From the NCBI GenBank assembly GCA_038496675.1, contig CM076654.1, positions 12,258,039-12,322,038 of the forward strand: a stretch of 64,000 nt of DNA, given 5' to 3'. Below, piece after piece: positions 1 through 13,466 of the stretch (its first letter is position 1; each line of letters opens with the position of its first letter). A program made the translations under genes and the position numbers. The notes under the pieces were generated by a model. The model worked only from the letters and a program-made list of their open reading frames with translations. It had not been told where the DNA came from and did no database searches. The DNA comes from Rachycentron canadum. Its lineage: Eukaryota > Chordata > Actinopteri > Carangiformes > Rachycentridae.

Positions 1-1304
1 GTGTTTTCACTTACTGCTTCTCATTGTTTGATGGTGATGCATATATCAAACCCAGTTTTAGTTTTGATTTTAAATTGACCATAGAAAACAGTATAACTAT
101 TTAGACTTTTAATGTCATTGTTAAGAGGTGAAGGATGAATTGCAGTTACCTTCAAAGGCATAGGTAAATTAGGGATGCAAATATTAGTAATCCTGTTTTT
201 TTTTTTGGATCGTTGATTAGCCGATCCTGTTTCACAGACTTCCCATCAGCCATCTACTTCAGCCATGGGAGTGTGTACAGTACATCTCACAGTGTCAGAT
301 CTAAGGCCTCTGCTCAGACCTGGCATTAACATCTGACTTGGGTGAGCCAATTGAAAGTGGACAGCTCGATGCACAAATGTGAACACACCCATGAGATATT
401 GAGGTTGCAAATTTGCAATTTCCCCACTGTGGGACAAATTAAAAGAATTTGAATTTGAGATCCAATCACCCAGACCGCATTCGGAGGTGATCTGAAGGTG
501 GTCATTTGGAGTGGCATTCTTTTAGCAGTGTGAAGGTAAATACGTCCTGGGCCACATTCAAGGACCATTTACTGAACTGAAGTCATCTGCCACAGTCTCA
601 TCAGTCTCACCATAGTTTCGAAATGAAACTGACAATGAGCCAGAATGTAGGATTGGCTAAAAAAAATACCACATACCTGTTTACTTGCATTTGAAGCAGG
701 GAAGAGAGATCCAATCACTCAAGACACATGTGGAGCTGTCCACTTCTGATTAGATCACTGAAGATGAAATTTAATACCAGGTCTGAACAGGGCTTTGATT
801 TTGCTGCCATAATCCCATCTACGATTAGGTTTAGAGAGAAATGCAGGGAAGAAAAATGCATAATGTCTCAAGTCACTGCCAATTTGTTCTCTATCAAACC
901 AGATCACAATCTAACCTTGAGGTAGTTAACATAACATAACAACTATAAAATGTTTCGTGGACTTCATTCTCTTTTATTCCATGAGACATGTTCAGTCAGT
1001 TTTTTAAATGCTCGACTAAATCACTGAGATGCACCATTGTGATGACCAAATTGTGTCATGAATCCAATCAGCAGTGTTGAATTAAGATATTGTGTGTAAC
1101 ACACAACCAGATAAATGCCATTCCCAAAAGTCAAACTCAGATGGCAGATGGAAAGACAGGCGGTAACCAATCATTGTGGTAGGACAAAAAAAAAAAATGT
1201 TAGTGGGTGGTTACGGATCGTGATCCTCAGTTGCTCGGTAAGATGTTGAAGATTCATGAATCAGAAAAGTAGGCAGGCAAAGATCTCACAAAGCAGGTAA
1301 GACA

Positions 1305-1308
1305 TCTC

Positions 1309-1342
<34 letters not shown>
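1305..1342. repeat. (TC)n microsatellite
   Basis: Nineteen TC-like units with one G interruption. Confidence 0.95.
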
Positions 1343-2006
1343 AGAGCTCCCACTCAGGAAGTAGTAGCCACACAGCTCTTCTGTGCACTGTTATGTTTCC
1401 TTAAGAGGACATTTTTAACATTCCACCCTTTTGGCCAAACATTTCCTCCTTTAACAACCCTAAACCCTGTTTTTTATGGGGGGGGCAAATTGATTTGACG
1501 TCTTCTAGACTGAAAAAGACTGAGCAAGTCTACTTTTCTCTTTTCAAAAATATCCATATCTATATATCATTCAGCCATTAATCCCTTAAATTGACTACAT
1601 TTGATATGTACCCTCTCAAAATTTGACACAATTGCTCAAAGAAAATTTTAGCCTATAAGTTTTGGATTTATTCTATCATCTATGTGCCTTTTATACAAAG
1701 CAGCAGAGAATATTTATATTTGCCAGATTGCTTGAAGGAAAACATGCATTCCATTGGGATATACAATAAAACAATTAAGAATAATTGAAATATTGATGAT
1801 ATCATGATTACAGGGTGGATTTCTGATTATTCTCAGTTTTCTTGTACCTCACCCTAACCACACCTATCCCCATCAATGATTTTATGGCAGTTGTAAAGTG
1901 ATACAGTGAGTGGTTTCACAATGACAATAACAAGCTGTAAAAGTCATTCCCAGTCTAACATTAGGCCTTCATTAGGTTTAAATGGCTTGACAGCCACCTT
2001 TTGCGT

Positions 2007-2112
2007 GTGGGTCCGTGGGTGTTGGTGTGTGTGTGGGTGTTGGTATGTGTGGGTGTGTGGGAGGGTGGGAGGGTGGGTGGGTGTAGCTGACAGCGTGTGT
2101 GTTTGTGAGTGA
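2007..2112. repeat. GT/GGGT-rich low-complexity block
   Basis: Alternating GTGT and GGGTGTTG units, then a dense run of GGG triplets at 2059-2081, grading into gtgtgtgtttgtgagtgaga. Confidence 0.9.
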
Positions 2113-5100
2113 GAGCTTGACACTACTTGCAATAATTCAAAAGATAGCTCATGTAAGATAGGGTAAGCAAAGACAAAAGAGAAAGAAGAGACATGAATCT
2201 TTTTGATAATGTGAGAGCGATGACAGGGAGTTACGTATTGGAACAGAAACAATTTGTTTCATTGTGTTATATTCTATAGTTTCAAATTTCACTAATTGGA
2301 TGTTTGAGTGATGTTGGATGTGGAAGCAGCCACCAAATGAGCATCAGTTTGACATATTTATGAATATATCAATCACGTCACAGATACATAATGCAAAGAG
2401 TGTAAACATACCATTATACCTACAGAATGATGATGATGAAGAGTTTCTGTTTCATCTTATGATTCATCTTTTGACTCGTCTTTTGACTGTTTTTTTTTTT
2501 TTGCTTCCTTTTTCATCTGTCCGAACCGTGTTTGTGAGAAGGAATTCACCAGCACTGGTGCAGAGGGATTTTCTCCAAAGGTGAAAGGTCAATGCAGAAC
2601 AAATCAGTGTTGAGGTCAGAGGTGGACCTGACAGACTTCTTCTCTGTCACCGATTCATCATTGTGCCTCACCTCACTCTGTGTATTATGCCTTGTTTTCC
2701 TCATTTCTCTCCTCAGTTCCTTGTGTTGTTGGATGAGTTGTGTTTGTGATCGGGAGTAGCTGAAAGCCTCAGTGGGCCCCAGTCACGACTAAATGTTGAG
2801 GTTTTCTGCAACTCAGGGTGGAAAGCTTTAACTCTGTGCATATCCGGCCCCTTTACTGCATTCTTCATCATCACCCATCATCATCATTTTGGCTGAACCA
2901 CAACAGTGGTACCAGCCCAATAAATGCAAATGTCATTGACTAAGTTATATCACTGCTCAGTCAAATGCTGCAAGATTGAGTGATAAGGTTACACCAATGG
3001 AGTTTCCCCATTGGCTGTTGCTACTTCAAAATGATTAGGCAGGAACAAGAAGTGTTCCCAACTTTTCACTTTTGTCATTAGGCTTTTCAGACTGTTAAGT
3101 GATGTTTTCGAAAAAGCACTAAGCAACAATTCTCATGACATGGTCCAGTAATATACTAGCTTTTGACCTAGTCTTGTTCTCCACTCCACCTCTTACACAT
3201 TCTTCATGGACCAGTTTTTCATGCAGGTTTTTTTTTATGCCTTTGTCCATAAATCTTTTACACCTACTCAACCTACACCTATTCAAGATCATCCAAACAA
3301 TTCTACACAATGTATTTAGCTTTTCGGACTGATCCGTGGTTTCCTCTTAGACTAAAAAAACCTTCCTTTCTTCTCCACTGTATACCACCACAATGCAGAG
3401 AAGTTGAGAGAACCGGCGGACTGCAATCGGAAGAGGAACTCCTGTAACTTGCACAAGACTCGCCCACATTTACAACCACACGCCCATACACTTGCATGTT
3501 CTCTCATTCTTTCTCTGCGTCTCCCACCACAGACAATTCAGGCAGAAAAGATTGCTATGTAAATGCGTCAGTGAACAGGAGTGAATGGACAGATTTAAAG
3601 CAGATTATGTTAAACTGCTTGTTAGTTTTAAGACACAATGAAGTGAATGGATAGGGATTAGCAGATATGCTGCTGAGCTACAGAGGTGTTTCTCTAAAAT
3701 GGACTTAATCCCCTGTCTGTTAGTCAGTTCACACATCAAATAAAGGAATAAATGCTTCTAAAAGTGAACCAGGAAAAGGTAAGGTGGTCTTTAAATCCTC
3801 TGGTGCAGATGGAAATCCCAAAGCAGAGACCTTGTATTTGAATAACAAATATGTCTGTATCTGAAGCTACAAGTATGCCAAGCATATTTATAGTTTGGGG
3901 GGATTGTCAAATCCATGTAACCACAAGGAGTTTCAGTGTGGTTTTCCTTAAAAGAAAAAAGTAACATGTTTATTATTTGTTACATAGTAAATTAATTAGT
4001 AGTATTTTTTTATAGGGAACAGTAGTTTTACCTGAGAGTGTGTCACATTACATTAAAGCCATCTAGTGAAAAAAACATGTATAATGTCAGCTTTAAAAAA
4101 CAGGAATACTTGATTTTGTGTTTCATTTGTGGTAGAATTTTATTGGACAAAATCACTGCAGCAGAACCACAGACATAATCTTTTTTTATTCCACACATTT
4201 CTTTTCCTTGTCAAAACCTGGTTCCGACATCATCCACAATAACCTTAAGTTCAAATGAGGAGTGAACTACAGAGGTCTGGCAAGCTCACCTCTTCCTAAT
4301 ACTAGACTTTTTTTTCATTTTCAGTCCTGCTGTTTTCAGCTCAGCCAACACAGCTGAGGAGACATCCTTAAGGCCACAGACCTCCCTGTGGAGCATTTAA
4401 TGGCTTTGAACCAATTTTTCATCGGCTCTCTTCTCAGACTATTTTATTAGTCTTTATGGTTGAGTTTTGCTGATCTATGATTCATGAACATTTTCTCAAA
4501 GCTGTATATGTAGTTCAGATCAGAAAGTAAATGTTTTTTTCTTTGCACTCTATTGACCACATTTAGCTTCTGCTCAAAGCAAACTCTGCTTTCTTCTAAG
4601 TGTTGACACTGAAAGCTGCTGACATGTGAAGTTGTCCTGTTATGACAGCGTGTCAAAAATGATGAGCGAGTGAATGCTGACTAAAGCATAGTGACCCCCA
4701 GCACTGGTTGAGAAACGTCATCTGAATGTGTAAAGGAGGCTTGAATAGAATTAGCATATGAAAAACAGACACATTCTGAAAACGCAGGGCCATCTGCTTC
4801 AGATTCAGATGCCTGAGCTACTTTATTTTGAACCTAAACTAGAAATGTGTTGCATTTTTATAGCCTCCTTTTATCTCTCTGATCCCCACTGTCCATCACT
4901 CTGTCGTCCTCTTTACATCCACCTTTTTCCTCCTCCGTCTGAGCTCCCTCTCCCCAAAAGGTCACTATCTCCATTTATTATCTCAAATCTTCTCCTTCAA
5001 ACCACCTCAATCATCATTCTTCTCTGATCTTCTTTTGTTTTTCTTGTCAGCAAATGTTTCTTTACTCTTCTTTCTCTTTCAGTTTTACTGCTCATCTTTC

Positions 5101-7502
5101 ACATCTGACAGCCTCAGCCATTCATCATAGGCCCAGCATGAGGGCGACACTATGAAAGACTAGCAAGTGTGTGTGTGTGTGTGTTGGGGGGGGTCCATCT
5201 TACAATACCTGAAAGTAACTGTCAGTTACTCAATCTGCATATGATACCCTGTCTTCCAGCAAATCATTAGAGACATTCATTACACACACACACACACACA
5301 ACGTCTCAGCTAGTGGGGATTGGGGGCAAATGCTGTCACAGTTTTTAAAAGGCTTCCTGTGGTTAGACATGCTTGAAATGACATTCTGGTTCACTGGAGG
5401 AGGGAGGAGAGAAAGGCAGGAGTAGAGGGGGAGGGCTGTTAGAGAGTTAAAAAAAATTAGTGGATGTAGGAATGATAACAGAGATGAGTGTGATCTTGTG
5501 ATCTAAGAGAGCAGAGAAAAAAGTCGGGGGGGGGGGATTAAAGTCAATGGATTTTCAGCATTTTAAAACAGTGTTCATAAACAAAAATCTACATGTTCAA
5601 TTATTTATTTATCTATTTTCTCTTATCTCTCTGCTAGTGAGGCTGTCACATTCACTAATTGATTTGCATTTTGGTGCAATGCTGGCAGTCAGTCTTAGCA
5701 TGATGTTGACTTGGTGGCAAACTCATGAGATGAATTATATTTTCACCTTTGATGTATTAGCTCTTGTTTCTATCCGACAGGGGTGTTGGTTTGATGTAGC
5801 ACTGTATATTAAGGTTCATGTGGGATCAGGGGTTCAGAGAAGAGGGGATGAAGGGAGACAGAGGAAGAATAGGGCAGGACCAGGGCAGGACTGTTTATTT
5901 ATGAAGTGATTTTTCTTCTCATGGAGGAGCGAGGCAGCCAGGGCGCCTATTGTTTGTCACTAATGAACAACGTGAACGAGTGTGAGAAAGAAAAGAAGTG
6001 CAAAGAACGGCGGCGGCTACAAACGAGACAGATTAACATGAAAACAAAAACTGTTTGCCCTGTCTATTTAACCTCAAAATTTCAGAAATCTGCATTATGT
6101 GATGGGAAAAAGGCTGCTCATGTTTAGCTGTTTCAGGTCTGTAATCCTTTTTGCTAAAAGCAGTGTTCTCAGCACACACAAAGTTTTGTCTTCAGTAAAT
6201 GCCTTAGAGGCAAAAGGATAGCTCTGAGAAGGAAATGGTCTATTAGAGTGTCTCAACCCATTTATTTATTAGCATAAAAGCTCCAGGCTCAGGTGATGTA
6301 ACCTCTAACAGCTCTTTTAATGTGTCTCTGCCAGCTACCTGGTTTGTTAATAGCACACCACTCTGTGAAGAGGTGTTTTGAGTAGGTTTTCAGAGCTTTT
6401 TTTTGGAATCCAAGTTTTCTCGTTTACTAATCTATTTCTAGTGCTCAAAAATAGAATTTGTCATGTCTCCGCAGTTGTGAGAAATTGAAAAAAAAAAATG
6501 CTTTGCACTTGTAATCCCAGTGGAGACTGTGGAGTTATCACACAAACTTTGGTACAGTTTGACTTTAATATTGTTTTGCACAGGCCTGTTCCAGGTCTTC
6601 ACTCAGGCTGAGGCAGAAGGTCATTACCTTGGGCTCAAAACCTTAGCCATAAGGACATGTTAAGTACACTGCAATTTGGCCTTCTCTTGTATTAGAACGA
6701 ACAATTGAACTCTACTCTGTTTAGCGCACTTGAAGTAGGTCCTTGCTCTTAATTACTTTGCCACTTTGGGCTGCTGGTAAGGGTATGCACACAGTCGTTT
6801 TATCTAGGGTTCGCACTGTTGGCTGTTACTCTGTTTAAGAGCTTCTCATAAATTTGTTGAGCATATACTGCTCAGTTATCCACACTGAGGCTACTCATGC
6901 ACAAATCACTACCCCCTGTCATCATGTGAAACGAAAGTACATGTGATGTTTATGTGAGATTTAATTAGATAATGTAACATATGTATGTAAAATAGGTTTT
7001 AGTCCCATCTGATTAGTTTAGTTTTTTACCATATGCTGTATATGTATAATGGTTTTCCAACTACTGCCTGCTTGGCTACAGTCTATCAGTAATGATGCAC
7101 TGCTCAAAAAATCTTTTGATCAACAATTTATCTCACTTTTACGCAGAAAGAGTTAATGTTGAAAATGAAAAGTGGGCACAGTTATCTGTAAGCTTTTAAA
7201 GTCCCAGAATCCCACAGATCCTGTTTTCAATATCCTCCTCACCCTCTTGCTTTTTTTCTAAACCCCATCTTGCTCCTGTCTGCTCCCTGCCCCCGTTTTC
7301 TTTCCACCCATGGCCTCCCTCCTTGTGCGTGTGTGAGCGGGTCAGCCCTCCCTACTAGTGAAGTAAACCTTCCCCCTTTTTACCTCTCTCTGTCTCTCTC
7401 TCAGCTGGGCTGCTACTGTCAGACTGGGTTGGAGGACAATCAACTACAACTGCTGCTGCTGCTGGTGTGTTTTGTGTGGTGTGGACTTTCTCACGTTGTG
7501 GT

Positions 7503-7504
<2 letters not shown>

Positions 7505-7571
<67 letters not shown>
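7505..7571. repeat. (AC)n microsatellite running into assembly gap
   Basis: More than 30 AC units ending at the first N. Confidence 0.97.
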
Positions 7572-7689
7572 NNNNNNNNNNNNNNNNNNNNNNNNNNNNN
7601 NNNNNNNNNNNNNNNNNNNNNNNNNNNNNNNNNNNNNNNNNNNNNNNNNNNNNNNNNNNNNNNNNNNNNNNNNNNNNNNNNNNNNNNNN
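7572..7689. other. assembly gap, 118 N
   Basis: Unsequenced stretch between an AC repeat and a TC repeat, just upstream of bmpr1b coding exon 1. Confidence 0.99.
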
Positions 7690-7723
7690 CTCTCTCTCTC
7701 TCTCTCTCTCCCTCTCTCTCTCT
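7690..7723. repeat. (TC)n microsatellite
   Basis: Follows the gap and supplies a long pyrimidine tract before the probable acceptor at 7750. Confidence 0.95.
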
Positions 7724-7834
7724 GGCACATACACACACACTCTCTCATAGGAAGAGGCAGTGAGTGGTGGACCCTGTGGAGTGTGGAGTGCACTGAAGAG
7801 AGGAGAAGAGAGGAGCAGAGCGGCAGACTCTACC

Positions 7835-7940
7835 ATGCCAGTGCAGGGAGGAAGGCTGAAGCGCTGTCTCTCTCTCTGTCTCTGGAGCCGGAGTCCTCTG
7901 CTGTTGCTTGGACTGTTCTCTCTTCACGCACAAGCGCACG
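7835..7940 (+). CDS. bmpr1b: bmpr1b coding exon 1, signal peptide
   Basis: Encodes MPVQGGRLKR, then a hydrophobic core SPLLLLGLFSL ending HAQAH, a classical signal peptide with probable cleavage after AQA. The ATG has A at -3. An in-frame TAG lies just upstream and no other ATG intervenes. The donor gtgagt follows 7940. The split Gly codon joins the next exon to give GNILDSMLLRG, matching the place where the longer mammalian isoform and BMPR1A (QNLDSML) carry their signal exon. A TC-rich tract and cag-like acceptor ending at 7750 suggest the exon begins near 7751 with about 84 nt of 5'UTR. Confidence 0.87.
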
Positions 7941-10900
7941 GTGAGTTACTGCAAACTTTCTCCACTTGCTGCTGACCTCACCCGTGTTGCTGTTTTCACG
8001 TAGCTTCAACTGCAACTCAACAAACGTTTCTTAGATATTCTTTTTTACACTTTGAAAACTTTATTGTGAGTTCTCTTTTGCATTCCTGCCTTGCCTTTCT
8101 GCATTTTTACTGTCTTTTTTGGGTTCCACTTCTTGAAAGTTTCTTGTATATTTTTTTAGAAAGTTGCAGCTTTAAGCTGTACCCTGCAATGCAGTGTCTG
8201 TAGTAAGTAACTGGTGATGATGGTCAGGTTTAAGAAGGGGCTCCAAAATGTTGCAACATGATCCTAAACGTAAGATATGGTTGAGATGGTTGTTATTTTT
8301 CAATTGATAATTTTTAGTTGTAGGCGGGCAGCTATTTTGTATTTTTGATTGATAACAGTGACTTTGAGGTAAGAAGTCATTTCAAAAATATTATTATAGT
8401 ACAAAATAAATAATTATTTTCATATTCAGATCATATCAACATGGTAAATCAATAGTCTGTTGAAGCTAGAGTTTTCCTCCTGACTATGCAAAACAAGTAA
8501 TAAAGAATATATTTGCTTAAAAAATTATTATTGTTTCAGTGATTCTCTGACCACTTTGTCAAATTCACAAATTCTGAAGTGCTGTTGTTGCTCTGACATT
8601 CAGTCACATATCTTCAGTCACAGTTTTCTCAAAACAGACAGGGAGATATATTGTCATGAAGTGACACTTACCATTAGCCACATCAGCCGCTTGGTCTGTG
8701 ACCATGTTTGGTATCTGAAGTGTGATTGGCGAGGTGTTAAGAGAGAGAACATGTCAGATTTAATAGTCTGTTATGTTTAGCACTGTGATGTGTGTCATTA
8801 AGGTTTGACTCTGCTTCTATTGTCTGTCCTGCATAACAGTTTTACCACAGCAAAGCAGTTATGTGGATCATCTTTTAAATCACCAATTCAAAAAGGTCAG
8901 AATTGAAGAAATTTAACTGAGAGACTGTTAAGTTGTCTACAATGCAGGGCTGTAGTGGTACTTATGATCGATGATGTCTGCAGGTATTTTTCTTTTGTCT
9001 TTATTGTTGTTCTATTTAAAGTCATTGGAGATTGTTTCAGCTGGGAGCCCTGAAGTTAAGCCAGCAAGGGCTCATACCTCATACTCAATGTGCTATGTGC
9101 TGAGGTCATCCTGTGACCTCTGGCTCCATGTCATCCCCTTTTTCTCGTCCATCTTTCCTGTCATTGTCACTAGTTGAGTTGGCTGGGGTCCATGCTGAGT
9201 TATCCCCTTTTGTCTTGCTTTCTTCACCTACAGATTTTTTGCATTACACACGGGTACACATGGACTCAAACACAAAAATCAGCTGAATGTTTCAGATTTA
9301 TGGTATAACACTGGCTACTCTGTCCAAGAGGCTGCAGAACAGCTGCCAACGAAGAAGACATATGTGAAATCTGACATAAATTTGGAACTTGACCAAGATT
9401 TTTCTCGTTTGTATTATACTCACAAGTCATTCACGTTTCACATTTGCATAATATTGCATCACTATTATATCAGAAAAAATATATTTAACCTCCTCTTTAT
9501 AGTTTAGATTCCTCTCGTGCTTCATACTGCTGCATTAATCTACTGGTGCATGTGAGACATACATAAGATTTTTGTGCAATGTTGTTGATTAGGTGTCAGG
9601 TGTTAGGATATAATGTTTCACTCCACTTACTAATACCAGTTTGCCACCTGTAGATAAGTGAAACATGTTCACCATCTCTAATATATGTCAGATCTGGGCA
9701 GAATGTTCTCTGAAAATATTTGAGGAAGCACTTTTTCAGCACTGCCTAACTGCATAACTTTCATTGCCATATCTTCATTGATTAAAAGATAAAATATTTC
9801 TGAAATTAAAATAAAATCATCAAGTCTTTCACTTCCCTGGATTGGGGAATTTTCTGAAATCCCCAGAATGTAAATAAAAAAAAAAAAATAGAAATAAAAT
9901 AATGAGGTATATGTTTCATCTTGGATGCTTTTAGTTTCACTGTTAACTGACGGTCAGTAAAATTGTTGAGTTGAAATTTGAAAATTTTAATCAGCGTAAT
10001 GAGTGTGTCATTTCTTTTTTTCAATCTACTTGTGTTTCACAAAAGTTCAATCAGGTGCATTCAAGACAAGCACTCTGTTAAAACTGTATTCAAAGAGAAT
10101 AAGAGAATTACGCCCAAGGCCTGTTGGCAACAGGTTCATTCATTGGTTGACATGTAGATGATTGATTGGACCAGCAACAGGCTCATTCATTGGTTGACAC
10201 ACACATGATTGATTGTCCTGGCAAAAGATTCAACTATGACTCAACAGGCTAATATTTATTTGCTGAAACACTATATGCAAAAGAGGATGGAGCAGGTAGA
10301 GAGAGATATAGTTTTTAATTACAACTATCTCTATCTCTCTTTTCACTATCTACATTTTACTCACTCCACTGGTTTGTCCCTATTTCCTCTCCACTCCTTA
10401 ATCTTCTGAACAACGTATAGATGTTTGGTAGACTGAATGGAAGTCTAGACCTGGTCAGCTAGTGTTTCTTGGTTCCATAGCCACAGGTGAACTGGAGTTA
10501 TTACAGGTTTTAGACAGGTTCAGTGTTGTGTCTGCATGAAGGTCACAGTTTGCCCTACAGCACGTCTAGGCCATTGTCTCTAAAGCAAACGAATAGAGGA
10601 TGATGTGTTCATTATTCCTCAAGGAGAAATGAGAGCGTAGGGAATGCACACACTTATGCACACTGTATAAATCACACATACAAGCGCACAGATCTTCTGT
10701 GACCTTCCACCTACGTTGGGTTGCAGCCTTCAATGTGAGTTCTGGGAAGTGAGCAGTGAGCGTGATAGCTTACATTTCATTGTCCTTGGTGGAAATAAGC
10801 ACCGCTGTATCAGTTTTCACAGTCAAAGCTCTGCCAGTTGCTTTGCTTTTGTCACTGCCTGCTAATGAGACTCTGTTGCTCTCTGCAGAATTTCAGGTTT

Positions 10901-12732
10901 TGTTTAAACAGAAAAAAGCACCTAGCCAATTTTTAGCCCCAAAAATCCCTTCACACACACCTTGTTATTTGACTGTGTCCTCAAAGCACTTTGAATGTGC
11001 CGTATAGCTCTTCAGGTCACATTTTGCAGTGACCTGTTTTCAGTTTTCTTTAAATTGTTGGGAAAATATGTGGTCTGTTCCTTTCTGTGTGTTTGTGTGT
11101 CACTGAACACCTTGATAGGGGATTTCTTAATTTTCTTCACATAAAGATGGCGCTACTCAAAACTGTGTTCCCACGGTGTAAAAGAGACCAAATCCAGGTG
11201 GTTCTTTTTTTTTTTTTTTTAATTATCATTTATTGTGGATGCAATGTTGTGGAAGGAAATAGATACGTCACCTCAAAATGATTCAGTTGAGTCTATTCAC
11301 AGACTCAAAGGGTGATGATTCATAGAGGTAGTCAGCTCTCAGGAAGTCTGACAAAACTTCCATCTTTCTGTAAAACTGATTTAGATATTTCTGAATAAAA
11401 AGCAATTCTGAGAAAAGATAAGTAAAAGGCATAAAAGCTGACTCACTGAACTGTTAGTAGGGCTTTCTGCTCCTCGGCCTCAAAGCTTCCTGACAGGATG
11501 TGTTGAGTTTCCTCGCTGGTAACTGATACCTCATTAGAACTACTGATCTTCTGGCTGTAAAGCTGAAACACAGAGGTAAGGTGTTGCTGCCGGCAGTGGA
11601 AAACAAATTGTTGGGGTCCTGAAGAAAACTCACACCTTTGATTTAGCCTTTTTTGCTTTCTCTGTCTTACACCTGAACATGTTTCCTCAACACAGCTGCT
11701 CTGGGAGTGTGTTAATGGATCAGGATTAACAAAGCAGAGCCTGAAATGCTAACGTGGTGGCAGGAGCTGAGGATATTGGGGATTAGTGACAAAACAATGA
11801 CATAAATATGACTCCCTGATGTACCATGCTTGACACTTTGCCCTTTAGGTTGAAAAATACAGGGGAAAAATTCATCTTGAAATGACCTCTCAAAGTGGAA
11901 GGTGAGGTTTGGGACTGAGGGGTATTACATCCTGTAATGGATATAGATCCAGTAACTTCTATCCAGTCAGATTACCGGTCTGGCCCTGACTTCTTAAGAC
12001 ACAGCTGGAGCAGGGGAAGTTACATGTGTGTGTGAGAGAGGTAGAGAATCACTTTGTGATACAAAGAACAAGCAGTGTTTTTAAGATTGTGCACATGTAG
12101 TTGTTTTTAAGACACAGAGATTGATTTTAAAGTATGTGCAAGAATATTGAGGAAATATTGTAGCAAAAAATGTATTCTTAAAAAAATGCATGTATGTGGA
12201 TACAGAGATCAGTGTGTCATAAAAGAGTTTCAAAAAAACAATACAAACATTTATTCAAGACCATACACTTCACATCAATGATACTGTGATTGTGTGTGCT
12301 GAGTGCTCAGCACGGTGCTGTACAACACGATACAATGATGGACAGATAACAGGTGAGGCCAAGCAGAGCTGGCTGTGGCAGGAACACTGCACTGGGACTA
12401 AAAGGGCTTAGAGTTTTCCATGCACTCGCACCCTCTCATTTGCATTTTCTTTTATTTTTTCTGAAAAGTCACCACATGATTTTGTTTTGTTCACTTTCCT
12501 TTCCAGTGATTAACGAATAAACAAAATGAATAAAAGCATTGACAAAAAGAGAGAGAGAATTAATTGGCTACTTTAAATGTGGTAGTGAAAAATGAGTGAA
12601 TATGTTTGCAGGCTATGATTTAAGGTCATTTGTGGATGTCAAGATGCCCACTTTTTACCAAATGGCTTTGCAATAGAGACAATCATCATACGCAATGATA
12701 GGTACCTAATGGGCATCCAGATGGGAAGGGAT

Positions 12733-12788
<56 letters not shown>

Positions 12789-13418
12789 TGTCTAGCCGAC
12801 AGCATGTTTGTCCAGTGAGATAGTACAGAGGAGGCCTGGAGCCAGTGATGGGTGATATGTGACTTAGTTAATGGGAAGCTAATCACACAGAGGAGACAGT
12901 GGGACGCATACAACTGTAAACACATGTGCACTTACACAAACAAACTTGCACACACAGATACATGTAGAGATCTGTACTCATCACGGATGTTATGCAAATA
13001 CACACCAAAGTCCACATTCCACACATTATCCACGCATTAATAGTAAATGCATTAATAACCTTGCCACACACATGTGTATGCACATACGCACATTCAGGCT
13101 GTAAATGGATGGAAAGTTAGTGTTTAAGCCTGTGGAGATGACTGAGACGCCACAGACCAGAACTCTGGGAAATAAACACATGGCAGTTGTAATGTTAACA
13201 CCATCAACCCTCCCTCTACACACTTAGGCGCACACACATTAAAAAAAACTTACACACACACACCAACACACTCTTCTCTCCCACAAGCAAGGCACTCAGC
13301 TCAACACAGACTTGTCTGTTTTCATTCTCAGTGTTGGATGTCTAAACTTCAAATTTTTTTCATTTATTATTCAGCCCGAGCAATCATTGGCATTGGCTCT
13401 TAGTTCTGCATGACAATG

Positions 13419-13466
<48 letters not shown>

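Larger units (their letters stand above)
1..7750. other. bmpr1b 5' flank or 5'UTR intron, no coding exon recognised
   Basis: I see no supported exon on either strand. Open frames here are short and lack similarity I recognise. The stretch holds simple repeats (TC at 1305-1342, GT/GGGT at 2007-2112, small GT and AC runs near 5166 and 5283) and ends in the repeat-rich pyrimidine tract before coding exon 1. Mammalian BMPR1B has non-coding 5' exons; any fish equivalents cannot be picked out from sequence alone. Confidence 0.6.

Noticed and set aside
5547..5909. 120-codon + strand frame upstream of bmpr1b
   Set aside because: No recognisable domain and AT-driven composition; nothing supports it as a gene.
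7270..7944. Open frames of 92-224 codons across the AC/TC repeats and N gap
   Set aside because: They are translations of dinucleotide repeats and unknown bases. Only the 3' part in the other frame (7835-7940) is a real exon.
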